A stretch of 64,000 nucleotides of DNA from NCBI GenBank assembly GCA_013076295.1, contig RQOL01000824.1, positions 62,001-126,000 on the forward strand, read 5' to 3'. The DNA comes from Sanderia malayensis (Eukaryota > Cnidaria > Scyphozoa > Semaeostomeae > Pelagiidae). Position 1 is the first letter of the stretch. Each line of letters starts with the position of its first letter. A program made the position numbers and the translations under genes. This document shows positions 46,401-58,143 of the stretch, piece by piece. The notes under the pieces were generated by a model, which saw only the letters and a program-made list of their open reading frames with translations, was not told the origin of the DNA and searched no databases.

Positions 46401-49400
46401 GCTGTTTTGCAGAGGTTGAAATTGGTTCTCCGTCCTTTTTCCAAACGAAAGTCGTTTCGTGAGGCTCGAAAACGAGGCTGAAGTTCAACACAATTGATTG
46501 GCCTTGGGTTACAATAACTTCCGATTGTAAATTTGTTATTATGATTGGTGGAGTGTCACAATAGACATCACCCGGCCTAGACACTTCAAATGACTTCAAA
46601 ATAGCTTGTGTCAGCATTTTCGTCTCGTTATGAGAAAGAGAATCATTGTTGAGCATGCGTTCGTAAGACATTCGCCAAACTGGAATGGCTTGTCTGCATA
46701 GCTTTGCTAAATAGGATTGTTCAAACTCAACCAGTTCCGATACAATATCAATCGATGCATAGACACAGTCGCGGAGTCCAGCGCAAGATGTGAAATTCAG
46801 GGATTTTGTGTAAATCTCCAAGTCTGTGATAACCCGGGTTCGTGTGCTAGGCCATGACAATGAATCATTTGATTTTCCTGAGGTTGTCATGTTTTCATAC
46901 AAACCGATCAGCCATTCTGTTGAGCAGTTTTCAGCTTTGATGCTTTGATTGAAGTGATCAATGGTACTGTTCTTACTACACAAATTGCTGGATTCAATGC
47001 GTTCATTTATATTCTCCATGAAATTTCTTTTTGACCGAACAGCATTTTCCATTTCTGTTGTCATATTTTCATGAAGAGAAACGCCGGCAGAAAATCCACT
47101 CAAAACTTCAAGCAGATAGAATAAATTCTCTTCCATGGTGTTACACTTTGTTTTCGTGATATTCAAGCCCAGATCTCCAACGGTGATAGTTTCCGTCACG
47201 TCATCCGCATTCGAAATCGCTCTTCGTTTCCGCGCGGATTTTCCAAACAGGGTCTTTATGACGTCATTTGTAGCGTCCAGTACACTTTCATTTGTATTCT
47301 TCAAATGGATAATTGATGTAGTTAGCAATGTTTTCATATCTCCTCCCAAGATATCCATATCCAATGCAATTGTCATTGGAATCACACTGCCACGAGCAGC
47401 ATAGAAAGCCCATCGTCCATTTGTAACAGAATATGACCTCGAACCATATGTTTCTACACCTTTTACTGTTCTGAGCTCAAGTGCCAATACAGAGCTTGTA
47501 CTTGCAAGTGACTCTTTTGCTATATTCATACTGTAATTGGCCTTTAATGACAGTGACCTTGCAGCTAAATAATCCTGATAAGCGTTCCTCGTGTCTTCTT
47601 CAACCAACCGGACTTTTGTTTCCAAGCTTTCCAATTTAAGGCTGTGCTTTACATATTTATTATATTTGAATTTAATTGACTGTTCGTGAATTTTTTTACG
47701 CAAGTCCTTTCTATATGACAAGCATTCGTTGCTTTTTGTTACGCAATCAACATCGGTTTTGTATTTTGAACAGTTGCTCGGACGGGAACACAATCTGGCC
47801 GGCTTGAATCCAGATTCGATCTTCTTCGACTTACTTCTACACGCCCATTGCTCATGTTGTACAGTCTTGATATCCTTGACTGTATCATAATTTGTATAAT
47901 GCACAATTCGAGGTACCCAAATTATATTGCACGTTTTGTCGCAAGATCCAAACACGCTCTGAATAATCGTTCCAGCAATGAAAGTAAATACATCACCCAC
48001 AAAGGCTCCCATTTTACGACTAGTGCCTCTTACAAACGTAGCAACACCTTTGGCACCTCTGGAAATAGTACTTTCTACAGCCTTGACAAATCTTCTAAAC
48101 AAAGCTCGACGCTTTCGACCCAAAAGGCCAGATGAACAATCCGCCCTGCAATCCGGCTTTGGATCAGTAGTAGTGTAACTTTGTGTGCTTACTAACTCTC
48201 TGAAGCCCACCCTTGTGTAGCTTCGTTTCTCCAGCGTGCACTTTTCCAAACTGATATTTTTATGCCTAGTGTCATAGCATACATAGTTCATGTTACCTTT
48301 TACACATTTGTTTACACAGATACGTGGTGCGCATGCTTCAAACTCCCTTGACAAATTCGCAACAACGCTTGCCTGTTTACTTAGCTCCGTTTTCAATATC
48401 GACATGTAAAATTGGTATCGGTTACGAGTTCTGTTCAGTTTCTTCTTCAAACTCCCTTCCTCGTGCAATATTGTCACGTAGTCTCGTTTCACTTCACGTA
48501 AATTCCTTACTGCTTCAATTTGTTGTTTGCTTGTCATGTTTACTGCTTTTGACAGTTCGTCAATGCGTCTTTTAGTTTGATTTGCCATCCTAGCAAGTTT
48601 GTTTTGCAAAAAGATATTCATTTGGCTGATTAAGTAAGAATTGATACCCAATGACCCTTTGACTTTCATCAGCACATCTCCATCTGTCTTCAGTTTGGAA
48701 AGTCCAGCAAAGAAGTGCATCTCGGCAATCGAAGTATCCGGTAATGTGACATTGGCAGCAAATTTCAATATATTATTGTACACCATCACTTCAACTTGCT
48801 TTTCAGAGCCATAAATGGAGAGAGAAGCGTTAAACAATCCAGTGCCAGGACCAGTTTCACTTGTAAAATACAAAATCCTGGTGTTTAAGGGAATTTTCAG
48901 CACACCAGCCAGAGTTCGTTCTGTTGTTGTCATGCCAATCACAAGCAGCTCGTGACCAAAAATCGTATTTATACCGTAGCAATGTTTCAATTGCAAGTTT
49001 GTTAGGCCATGGATGACATTGACATTTGCACCAGGAAAGCATAAACCATCTAAGCACATTGTTGCACTAGTCGATACTGAATAAGATCTGACTTTCTTTG
49101 ATATAACCTCTCTTTGGAATTGTAGCTTCAAAGCATTGTGTGTTGCATCCATTGATGTCTGGAAACTGTCGGCCAATCGATTAAACTGTGCATTACCTCG
49201 CATTGGGATGGATAAAATCTGGAACTTTCTTTCTATGCGGTTAATTGTATTTTTCAGCTCAATGTGCAAAGGAAGCATGCTTGTTCCGGCATTTCTTGAG
49301 CATAGATCTACGAGGTCGTTAGACAGACGCTTAGCCAATTTCATATCTCTGTTAACTGAGGAGGTATTTCTGTTAACAAAATGCTGAGCCAGAATTTTAG

Positions 49401-52400
49401 ACAGTATTATGTCCAGAACCATGACCTGATTCTCAATGCTCTGGAAACTTATATATTTTTGGACACCCATGATTTTTCCTCCAGATGGCTGTACTGATAA
49501 TTTCATGATGGCTTTTGAAAAAGGGTTGATTTGCACAATTTTACCAAGCTTAAACCCAAAAGCGGTGTTCTTTGTTGAACTGATATCAATGATGTAATTA
49601 TTGGGACATACATCGTTGTTTGAACCTGAAAATAACACCATATGTCAATGAAGTCATAAAGTTTAATCAAGCGACCTCGCTAATACCGAAAATACTCTTT
49701 TAGTCTCCCTTTCAATAAGCCTCGTCTTCAAACTTGAAAAGTCGGAATAATTAATTCAGCACGGAGGCTCAAAATTTTTTCAAAAAGTTGCTAACCATCT
49801 CAATTAGCCTTCCTTAAAACAACTGCTTTTAAGTCTTCCGAGAGATAAAAAAGACAAGGTAAAATTCTGCTTAGTCAACTGTCCGTAATGTGGACCTTTC
49901 AAAAAGAGGAACCTATTTCGTATTAACTTCGCATTAACGCCCCGGACACGTTTTGGAAGATGCTCATTTCGTTTAAAATAGAATGAATAAATAAACAGTG
50001 GTATCCTAAAGCTGATGCACAATCAGCTGCTAACGAAATATAACAATGATAAAAGCATCATACCTAGCATTTCAATTCTGAGAAATCCCTTGCCTCTCAA
50101 GGAGAGATTAAAAGCGGAAATGCTTTTAAGTTCAACAGAAATCAATCCAACTCCTTTGGTTTGTACAATGGAGGAGATTCCTCCCGAAAAAACCTGGAAT
50201 GAAACAAGCAAAGTATTAAAATCTTGAAGAAGTTGGTTCTATTTCCTAAAGAAGCGCTAGGAGGCGGGGAGCAGTTAATAACTAAGAAACCTTTCACTCA
50301 CATTGCTATTGTTTGATAAATTGAATTGAATATTGCCTGTTATTTTGACAATGATGTTTGATGATCCAGTGATTAAAGAAAGTTGATCTGAAAATGCACC
50401 AGCACTTTCCAAACTTGAATAAACGCCACTTTCTGTAAATCTAACGCTCTTCACTTTACTAGACCAACCAGTTGATGTTTTGAAAACATTGCAGTATAGT
50501 TCCGATTTTAAAAATCCAATTACAATTTCACGCTCATTGAGGGATCCAAATATGCAAGTTTGCTTCCCAGAATCCAATACGAGCTCTTCTTCTGCCATGT
50601 GCAGCGACAATCGTTGCATTGTGACGTAAGCATGCCAGATAAGACTATTTGCGTCATTACCAAGCAACCTGCTACATTCGGGGTAATGATGCCTCAGCTT
50701 GGTATGGTTGTAAACATTGGCAATGAAATCAGTTGTTGTGAAGGAGTTTGTAGTCAGATTGGCAGCGAGGTTGATCCAATATGGTGTGCGGCTATTGACA
50801 GAATCTGTCATTGTTTTTGAAAATGCATTCAATTCAATTACATCGGTTAAATCGCTTGATGAAGGAATCTTGGAAGAACACCTTTGACTGTTAGCCTCGT
50901 TGTCAGTTCCCAGTGTCTTCGCAGAATCAAAGTTGTCATTTGAGTATTTCTGTGTAAATGAACCAAAATCCTTGTTCTCAATTGACCTTGCAGATACATT
51001 GTTACCAATAATTGACGTCGGCATTACAACACCTTGAATATCCATGACAACCACGCCATCTGTCCAATCATATTCGTTTGCGTTCTTCCACGGTGCGCTT
51101 GAATGAAATACAACCGAATTGTTTTGAACATCTTTGATGTTTAACTTATCAGTGACGTAACAGCCTTGAATGAAAGTTCCCTTATCATCAATAATATTAT
51201 TGATTGCCGTATAGTTATCGTATCCATCATCTCGTACGTAAACTAATCTTGTCTGAGGTTTCGCAAAAATATTCGCATTTGTTCCTGATAAACTGTAGCG
51301 AACTAAATGTAGGCCTTGTTGGTTAGATCGAACTGTGAATGTGACAGTGTTCGAGTCCGCTGTGAAATTGAAGCTCGAAGGAGTGAATGTAACTCCATTG
51401 CTATTTGTTGTGATTTCTAGGCCTAATTGTCGCTCGGGCTTTGCAGTGATAATGAAGCTATATCTTTTGTTCATTTGCAGCATTGGGAATTCTGGAATCT
51501 TTATAACCCCTCGGTTACATGTTTCTCCCTCGTATCCTGTGTTCCGGCAATCACACTTGTATTCAGTTTTGCTGATTTCCTGGCATATTCCTCCGTGTTT
51601 GCAAGGGTCTGATGTACAAATCTCTATTTCTATATCAAGGAAAAAAATAAATCAAAATATGCTTCAAGCTCCAATTACACTAGCTACTATGATTATAATG
51701 TTGTTCTTAAAACCCCAGCATTGATACAAAGCATTGCTTACTAGCACACGTGGTATTAGCATTATTCCAGAACATTCTGTTGTTTGCTGTTGCTCTGCAA
51801 GTCCGCTTAGGATTACCAGTTGCGTAGTAGCCTGAACTGCATTTAATTGAGCATGATCCATAATAATATGGTATGCACGGCAATGTTATACCACCATTCA
51901 TCGGCGGCACCAGAGGGTCGCAATATTTTCCTGCAAAGAAGTACAATAACAATTATATCAATAAAATTGCTTTAATTTCCAAAGCATATTTCTCTTCCCA
52001 ATTTGGATTGTTGTCGTCGTTTTCTTCCCCGTTTATTAATTTATGTAACTCTGAATAATATTTGATATCAATGACATCTACTTATTTTTCATTGAGTAAG
52101 TTCCCCCATTTATAATTCGACACTATTCACTTTCGACGTTGTACGAAGCGCTCTCATCACATTCTAGACTCACTATATTGCGTCCCTGTGCCTCACTCAT
52201 TTTTGCTCGCTCGGTTGTGTTAAGCGAGTTACGAGCTAGACACAGGGACGCAATGTAGTAAGTATAGTCACATTCCCCATCTAACAGCTCTTGCTTATAG
52301 CGACGCCAAGACGCGTGACCTCCACAGGCTATCGGCCCTCTCCGATGTTATATTGCATATGAAAGCAAAAGAGGCAACTGGCGGGATGTGGAAACCTGAA

Positions 52401-55400
52401 AATGTGTTTTCTTTTACAGTGGGAAATAACTAGTATCACATTGTTAGGATTCAATTTTCACAAATCCCTTAGCACAGAAAGCTGAATAACTGAATGAAAA
52501 ATAAGGCCTGATTCTACTCACTGTTGCAAGTTGTTATTGAACCACTCCATTTGTGATTGGGTAAACAGCGACGAAGAGATGATCCTCGCAGTTCAAAACC
52601 AACAAAACATCCGAGTTGACATGTCTCGTTTGTTTTACCAGTAAAACATGTTCCATTTCCATTTATAACAGGGGGCAATCGTATGCAAGGCAAACCTACA
52701 ACAACGTGAAAACACGAATATGAAAATGAAAATTAATGTAAATGTGAATAGGAATATGAATATGAATACAAAATTGAATATTACACTAACCAACACATGA
52801 TCTTTTATCGCCATCAAGTCTGTAGCCATTTGGACATCTGCAAATGTAGCTACCAACTGTATTTAGGCATGAATGTTCACATCCATGGTTTCCAGAGCAT
52901 TCGTCGATGTCTAAAATATGACATTTCCAGCGCATATTTACATCCAGCAAAATCATATTTTCATCTTCATTTAGTGCAGGAATCAAGTCATCAGTTACTA
53001 CATAAACATTAAAAAATTTAAACTTAACACAACTAACCATTGCATGTTTTTCCATCTTGCATGAGTTGGAATCCAGCTCGACAGCTGCATGAAAAAGATC
53101 CAAAATTATTGTGACACAATTGAGTACACCCAGCCAGAGTCACATTCGTTTCACTTGGTCCGGTTTTGAATACACTACATTCATCCAAGTCTACAATGAC
53201 AAATGTACAATTTTATTGCTGGGCAACTCTGACGGCTACCATGAGAAGCAACATGTCTGAAGCTTTAGGATAAGTTTCAATGCAGTGTTCAAAGCATACT
53301 GATTCTAATTAAAAATTAATTAGAATACGTCTATTGAAAGGGCGGCGCCACGATGCGGACTGGGAGGCACGTGTCTACCCCACTTTTTTCAAAAGTCGAT
53401 TTTGTGGTATGCTAACATTTGATGAAAATATGGTTTTGTTATCGTTTAGCTTTTTTCTCTTCATTGATTGTTTCATCTCTGCAAAATGAGGATGATAATA
53501 CCTTTCATTTTATCCAGAAAATAACGTTTCCCGACACTGAAAAGGTCGTTTTCCGGCACTCTAAAGGGCGTTGTGCCAAACAAAATTCTCCTCCCACCTT
53601 GTCTCCCCACTTCGTGATGGCTGGCGCCGCCCCTAGTCTATTGGTCTTTATTATAATACAAGTTATTTGTATCCTATAAAATATATCATGCAAAAAGCTG
53701 TGAGTACATTAATTTCTTTGTACCTGAACATGTTTTATTGTCATTGTTCAATTTGAATCCATTACGACAGGTGCAGTAAAATCCACCTTTGTAGTTATTA
53801 CAAGTGTGTTGACAATCATGAATATGCAGTGAACACTCATCAATATCTAAAAAAGAAAATAAGAATCAGTAAAAACCCCCACAGTTTCTTGCACTTCTTT
53901 TAAGTATAGATATATACTAATGGTCTGGACCTAATTGCCAATGTAGCTTGTGCTCTAATTTTTGTAATTAATTAGCTTTGTTACAATTAGCTTCGTCGTA
54001 ATTTTTTCTTCTGTCAATCGACTTAGATTAGTTTACAATATGTAAGCTATATGTACGCATAGTCTTTTTTTTTAATGTATATGTGTATGTAGTAGAAATC
54101 GACTTTAAATAAAGTGAACAAACAAACAAACCGGGGGTACCAGGTGAAGAGTAAGGGTAAAGCGAACAATACAATATAAACAATACAATAATATAAAATA
54201 CAATGCAATACATACAATAAAAAATATAAACATAGGCTGCCAACGTATTATTGCAAAAGGTATGATTTTCTTTGCTAAAATGATCAAGTCTAGGCAGTAC
54301 TCCATATGTACTGCCTCTAATTGGCTGATTTCGATCCTCTTCTGGGTATAATTTTTCGTTAGGTTTTCATTTTCGTTCTCTTTCTGACGTACTACTCTGA
54401 TGAGTGTCAGACGAAAAGCTTTAGTATATATTATGTTTCGCCATGTTTCCGATTTTCAAAGCAATTTTTACTCCATATGTCAAAACGTGTTTCAAATGGT
54501 GTAAATTAAATATTTTAAAAGATTAGAAAATGTTTTTGCCATATCGGTGAAAGCTAAAATTTAAAAGTATCGTATTTACTTCAGGTCACAATTAATCAAC
54601 AGCCTCACCGGAACAAGTCTTTCCATTAGGATCAAGAAAGTGGCCACTTTGACAGCGACACTCATAACTTCCATGTTGGTTGATACACTGATGCTGACAT
54701 CCACCATTATTGACTTGGCATTCATCCTCATCTGCAAAGCAAAAATTGTTAAAAAAAACAGACAATCGAAGTCAATAATCAAAGATTAACGGGGGAGAGA
54801 CAAAAGAAAACACTTCACAAGTAGAGTCTGGAATGAAGCTTTCGTGAAACGTATCTTTGCGGCGGCTTAATTTTTTCGTCCGTTATGATAATGGCTATAA
54901 AAAGGCACCCATCATATAGAGGTACCCGTTATATAAAGATTCGGCCAAATCTACAAACCATTGCAAGTTGTTCCATTGCTGTGTAGTACAAAACCAAGTC
55001 GACAGGAGCATATACGAGAGCCAGGAGTATTGGTGCAAAGTTGACTACATCCACCATGATTATGCATGCATTCGTTTGTGTCTACAAAATGATATGCAAC
55101 TTTGTACATTTGTCTTTTCAAACACGTTAATTCCGCATGATGCTGCAATGAAGATAAAGTAGTTCCTTCTGTATAAAATTTTGAAATTAACTTACCAACA
55201 CAGCGAGTCGAACCAACAGTCCGATATCCAGCAGAACACAAGCATCGAAAACTACCGATGAGATTCTGGCATGTTGCATTGCATAAGGGATTATTAGTTG
55301 CGTCGTCACAGGTACAAAAGTTAGAATTCCTGCATTCATTATTATCTACGAAAAATGAAATTATATGATATAGCTACTACAAAAGTACGTGGTACTATAC

Positions 55401-57943
55401 TACGTACTTTTTATTACGACAAGACAATGACAAATTTTTTAACTTATGGTTGCATGATTTCATTATGCCCAACTTTGTCTCCGTTAACGCCGAGAGCGTT
55501 AGCACCAGCATTTATCACAAGCAACATGGGGACTTTCAACAGTCTAGTGAAGTTATTCAACAGCAAAGAGTACAAACCGCGACACTGATTTGAATTGTAG
55601 ACACTAAACCCGCGTCTGCATGAACATGAAAATGAGCCTGGATGATTTTGACAAATCTGTTGACATCCACCATTGTTATTTAAACATTCATTTATATCTA
55701 TTTCAAAGAAAAAGATTACAATGTCAGGAAAAAACTTCAACAAATGCATAGATTCATACGGATATGTCAAACATCACTCTTGCTAGAATGAGTTTAAAAC
55801 TTGTGTGCACTTGTCTTGCTTACCTATGTTACAACCAGTTGAAGGACTTGTGTAGCCGTTATTACACTGGCACGTGTTTGGACGAACGCATTGACCATGG
55901 ACGCAAGTCGGGCTGTTGCATATGGCTGGAAAAGGATGTTATATTCTACTTTTAAATCCACTTATTAATTTCCATTGAATTACTACATTAAATTAACAAT
56001 TCATCAAAAAGCCAAGACTGGGTAGGTGTGGCAATTATTTTAAAATTTCATCTTAATTTTATTTGTAGAAAATTTTATTAGTTAAATTAATTTTTTAAGT
56101 AATTTCTGACTACGGATTCTTGAGAAAAAATATGCATGATGGCTGTGAGACAAGCAATGAGCAATACTGTTAAATTTACATACGTTTGAGGCATTCATTA
56201 GAACCCGGTTCCTGCCTCCAACCAGCTCCGCATATGTACTGTGTCTCGTAGATTGTTCGATACCTCGTTACATATCGATTGCGTAATACGGTCCTGAATA
56301 AAGAAACCGTCTTAAAAATTAAATATATGAAACGAAAAGACATTATCAAATATTTACATTTTTAGAAGCAAAGTTTTATAAAATGCAAATGACTTCGGAA
56401 TTCTGGCTTTATTGCATATATTTTCAACCGACCTAAAAATTATCGAGGGTTGTGACACCCCCTACACCCCCTAATGCACCCATTTACATCTACGCGCAAA
56501 GATAATCCATGATCCTATATTTCTTCGTGACAATGCTGCAGGTTACCGTTTGAGACAAAATTAAAATGTAGGGTTGCCAGTTTGGATTTTTCAAATCCAA
56601 ATTCCAGAAATCTGGAGTTTTCAGAACCTGTTTGGCTTTGAAAACATCGTTTGGATTTGACCAAAAATTTGCTTTTATTTTGGATTTATTGGTAAAATTC
56701 CATATTTTTAACATTATTTTAGTGCAGTAGATACTAATAGGCACCATGCAAATTGTGATAAAAGCATGAAATTTGACAGACAGAGACACTTTACCACACT
56801 GAAAAAGATAAGAATTGGACCCATTCTGATTATTCTGAAAATTGCCCCAACCTCTTTTTTGGACGGGGGGTCTCCTACCCAGTCTCAAAAAGAAGTCACA
56901 GCTTTTTAGTAACAATGCAAATAACAAAGTTACTAAGTCAAGTTGATTACTACGAAAGTCAATTTTGTCTTTTTCAACTTGGAATACAATAGATAAACAA
57001 ACAATTTCCCTGACTTTATTCTTGATTTGATTATTCCTGAACACGACAAAAAAAACTAACTGATCATTGCATTTACAGGGTGTTTATAATAAATTTAAAG
57101 GTCATGATGACTAAGCAAATAAGCTTTCGAGAACAAAAGATTAAAGCATGATTACGAAGTTAAAAATGAAATTATGCAATTGATTATGCAATGAACTAAA
57201 ACTAGATTTAACGTAATGATGAAAAATAGGCACGCCACAGCTTTAACTTTCCTCCAGAAACAGATCATAACACAAAAACTAGCTCGTATTGACAATTTGG
57301 TGTGCTGAACAAGTTTACGGTTCTAGCAGATCTCAATCATGCCCCCAATTTTATTTTTAAGTGAGGGATACTAGTGCCCAGACCCCCCCTTCACGGCATG
57401 CAGCCTCAATCCCATTTCACAAAATAAAAACCAAAAAAAACATTTGTTGTGAAACAGGAGGGGCAAATTTCAGCTGAAAACTGATTGAAAATAGCAAAGA
57501 AGAAGAAACTTTTGTCTTGGGATGTTATAGGAAATCGCTACAAGAACTATGTAGAATTTCGCAGAAGACAAATACTTGATGAGTTCTCTATTATTTATTT
57601 TACCTGCTCATTACTTATAGTATTTAGCCATAACTGTTGCCTAAACCTACTCATTTCTGTTAGGTTTTTGTAGCAAACAGTATAAATTTGATAACCCAAC
57701 ACCGTGCACTTTTTGGGCACCTTTGAAGCGCGTTTGATTCCTCTCTAGCTGAGACCTAAGGCTGTGTATGCTAAATCAGTGTGCAAAGTTTTACAAAATG
57801 CCACTCACCTATATCTCGTGCAACGTCTATAGCAATAACCAAGGACTCTTTCACAACATGTTCTATAATTATCGTAGCTTGTGTAATACTGAACAGTAGT
57901 GTACGATTGGGTTTTCCTGACGAGCGTGGTAACAACATTTCTC
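43242..57943 (-). CDS. Giant EMI-EGF-sushi-Ig receptor, copy B (exons 2-19 intact)
   Basis: The exons are 57809-57943, 56184-56293, 55824-55925, 55578-55697, 55196-55345, 54959-55081, 54609-54731, 53724-53846, 53038-53190, 52791-52910, 52522-52695, 51742-51930, 50302-51629, 50064-50193, 45540-49625, 45138-45302, 44639-44902 and 43242-43495. Phases agree at every junction, and the sum is 7,849 bp (2,616 residues plus stop after a phase-2 exon 1). Approximate residues counted from exon 2: EMI 1-82, EGF 83-116, cbEGFs 117-420, sushi 421-541, EGF 542-580, unknown 580-984, linker 985-1027, giant exon 1028-2389, ephrin-receptor-like 2390-2444, stalk and TM 2445-2532, tail 2533-2616. The signal-peptide exon present in Z and A was not found up to 64000. 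It is inferred to be a cell-surface receptor and its ligand is unknown. Confidence 0.85.
43566..43693 (+). pseudogene. Inverted fragment of the giant exon inside the last intron (copy B)
   Basis: The plus-strand segment encodes, after a stop (YDS-stop), [20 protein letters not shown] then [15 protein letters not shown]. The giant exon of copy A encodes [20 protein letters not shown] at the matching place on the minus strand, while copy B's own exon reads [20 protein letters not shown]. The fragment is therefore more like copy A's exon than that of the gene in which it sits. In the primary transcript it is antisense to exon 16. Confidence 0.85.
44639..45302 (-). CDS. Copy B exons 17-18: ephrin-receptor-like domain, stalk and TM helix
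   Basis: Exon 45138-45302 encodes the six-Cys module ([16 protein letters not shown]...[14 protein letters not shown]). Exon 44639-44902 encodes the Thr/Ser/Lys stalk and the helix [19 protein letters not shown]. Lengths are identical to copy A, and the helix is unchanged. Confidence 0.85.
45540..49625 (-). CDS. Copy B exon 16: giant extracellular exon
   Basis: The exon has 4,086 bp, 18 bp shorter than A, with a TTTCAG acceptor and TGTG|GTAAGC donor. It starts [16 protein letters not shown] and ends [14 protein letters not shown]. Furin-type sites lie at 48103-48120 (GRKRRA) and about 47218-47235 (ARKRRA). Ig1 (about 46530-46290) lacks the first Cys and Ig2 (about 46290-46020) is canonical. 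Most of the exon is almost the same as copy A. The stretch 47640-48380, around the first furin site, differs at many residues and by small indels while its Cys residues are kept. There are many NxS/T sites, so a heavily glycosylated ectodomain is inferred. Confidence 0.85.
50064..51629 (-). CDS. Copy B exons 14-15: EGF, unknown 400-residue domain and linker
   Basis: Exon 50302-51629 (1,328 bp) is open, with CAA and TTA codons where copy A has stops. It encodes [14 protein letters not shown] (EGF), beta-rich repeats ([20 protein letters not shown]), then an unrecognised globular part ([33 protein letters not shown]). Exon 50064-50193 (130 bp, [12 protein letters not shown]...[10 protein letters not shown]) restores phase 1 for the giant exon. 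The resemblance to known folds is too weak to name. Confidence 0.8.
51742..55697 (-). CDS. Copy B exons 5-13: seven calcium-binding EGFs and two sushi domains
   Basis: There is one module per exon, all phase 1 to 1 (120, 150, 123, 123, 123, 153, 120, 174 and 189 bp). The EGFs start DINEC, DNNEC, DTNEC, DEDEC, DIDEC, DLDEC and DIDEC and keep all Cys. The second has a longer first loop ([16 protein letters not shown]). The sushi pair reads [16 protein letters not shown] and [16 protein letters not shown]. Symmetric phases make each module skippable or shuffleable without a frame change. Confidence 0.88.
52165..52268. repeat. Short foldback in an intron of copy B
   Basis: ACTATATTGCGTCCCTGTG is mirrored by CACAGGGACGCAATGTAGT about 40 bp later. 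It lies between the sushi exons of copy B and is absent from copy A. Confidence 0.7.
53340..53641. mobile_element. MITE with GGGCGGCGCCA termini
   Basis: GGGCGGCGCCA at the left and TGGCGCCGCCC at the right are exact inverted repeats about 300 bp apart. The inside carries repeated TTTTCCGGCACT/TTTCCCGACACT motifs. It is non-coding and lies in the intron between the fifth and sixth cbEGF exons of copy B. Confidence 0.65.
55824..57943 (-). CDS. Copy B exons 2-4: EMI domain and first EGF
   Basis: Exons 57809-57943 and 56184-56293 encode the EMI domain ([14 protein letters not shown]...[12 protein letters not shown], then [20 protein letters not shown]). Val replaces the first EMI Cys seen in copy A (NVC), and Z also has Val. 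In the second half IC replaces the usual CC. Exon 55824-55925 encodes [19 protein letters not shown]. The missing Cys pair suggests a variant disulfide pattern rather than decay, because Z shares it. Confidence 0.8.
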
Positions 57944-58143
57944 CTAAAATGAAAATAAACTCATTCTTATAGAAACAATTGAGTTTAATCGTAATTTAGT
58001 GATAGCTGTTACGCGTTACGCGTTACAAATAACAAATATGACTATAGAATCAACTTAACAAAGACTGAAATGTAATAAATGAAGGGGCCCTATTTATTTT
58101 TGTTTTCAACTCCTTGGTGAAAATATGAATATGAATGTGAATA

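Larger units (their letters stand above)
42050..57990. repeat. Segmental duplication, right unit
   Basis: This unit is homologous to 10893-30500 in gene order, exon lengths and much intron sequence. It is shorter because the intronic LINE and several MITEs of the left unit are missing. It has its own insertions at 52165, 53340 and elsewhere. It loses recognisable similarity to the left units soon after 57950. Confidence 0.85.

Noticed and set aside
56490..57044. A 184-codon minus-strand frame upstream of the EMI-2 exon of copy B
   Set aside because: It has no recognisable domain or splice fit to the receptor. GGGTTGCCAGTTTGGATTT at about 56572 resembles a hAT-like element end, so it is probably repeat sequence.
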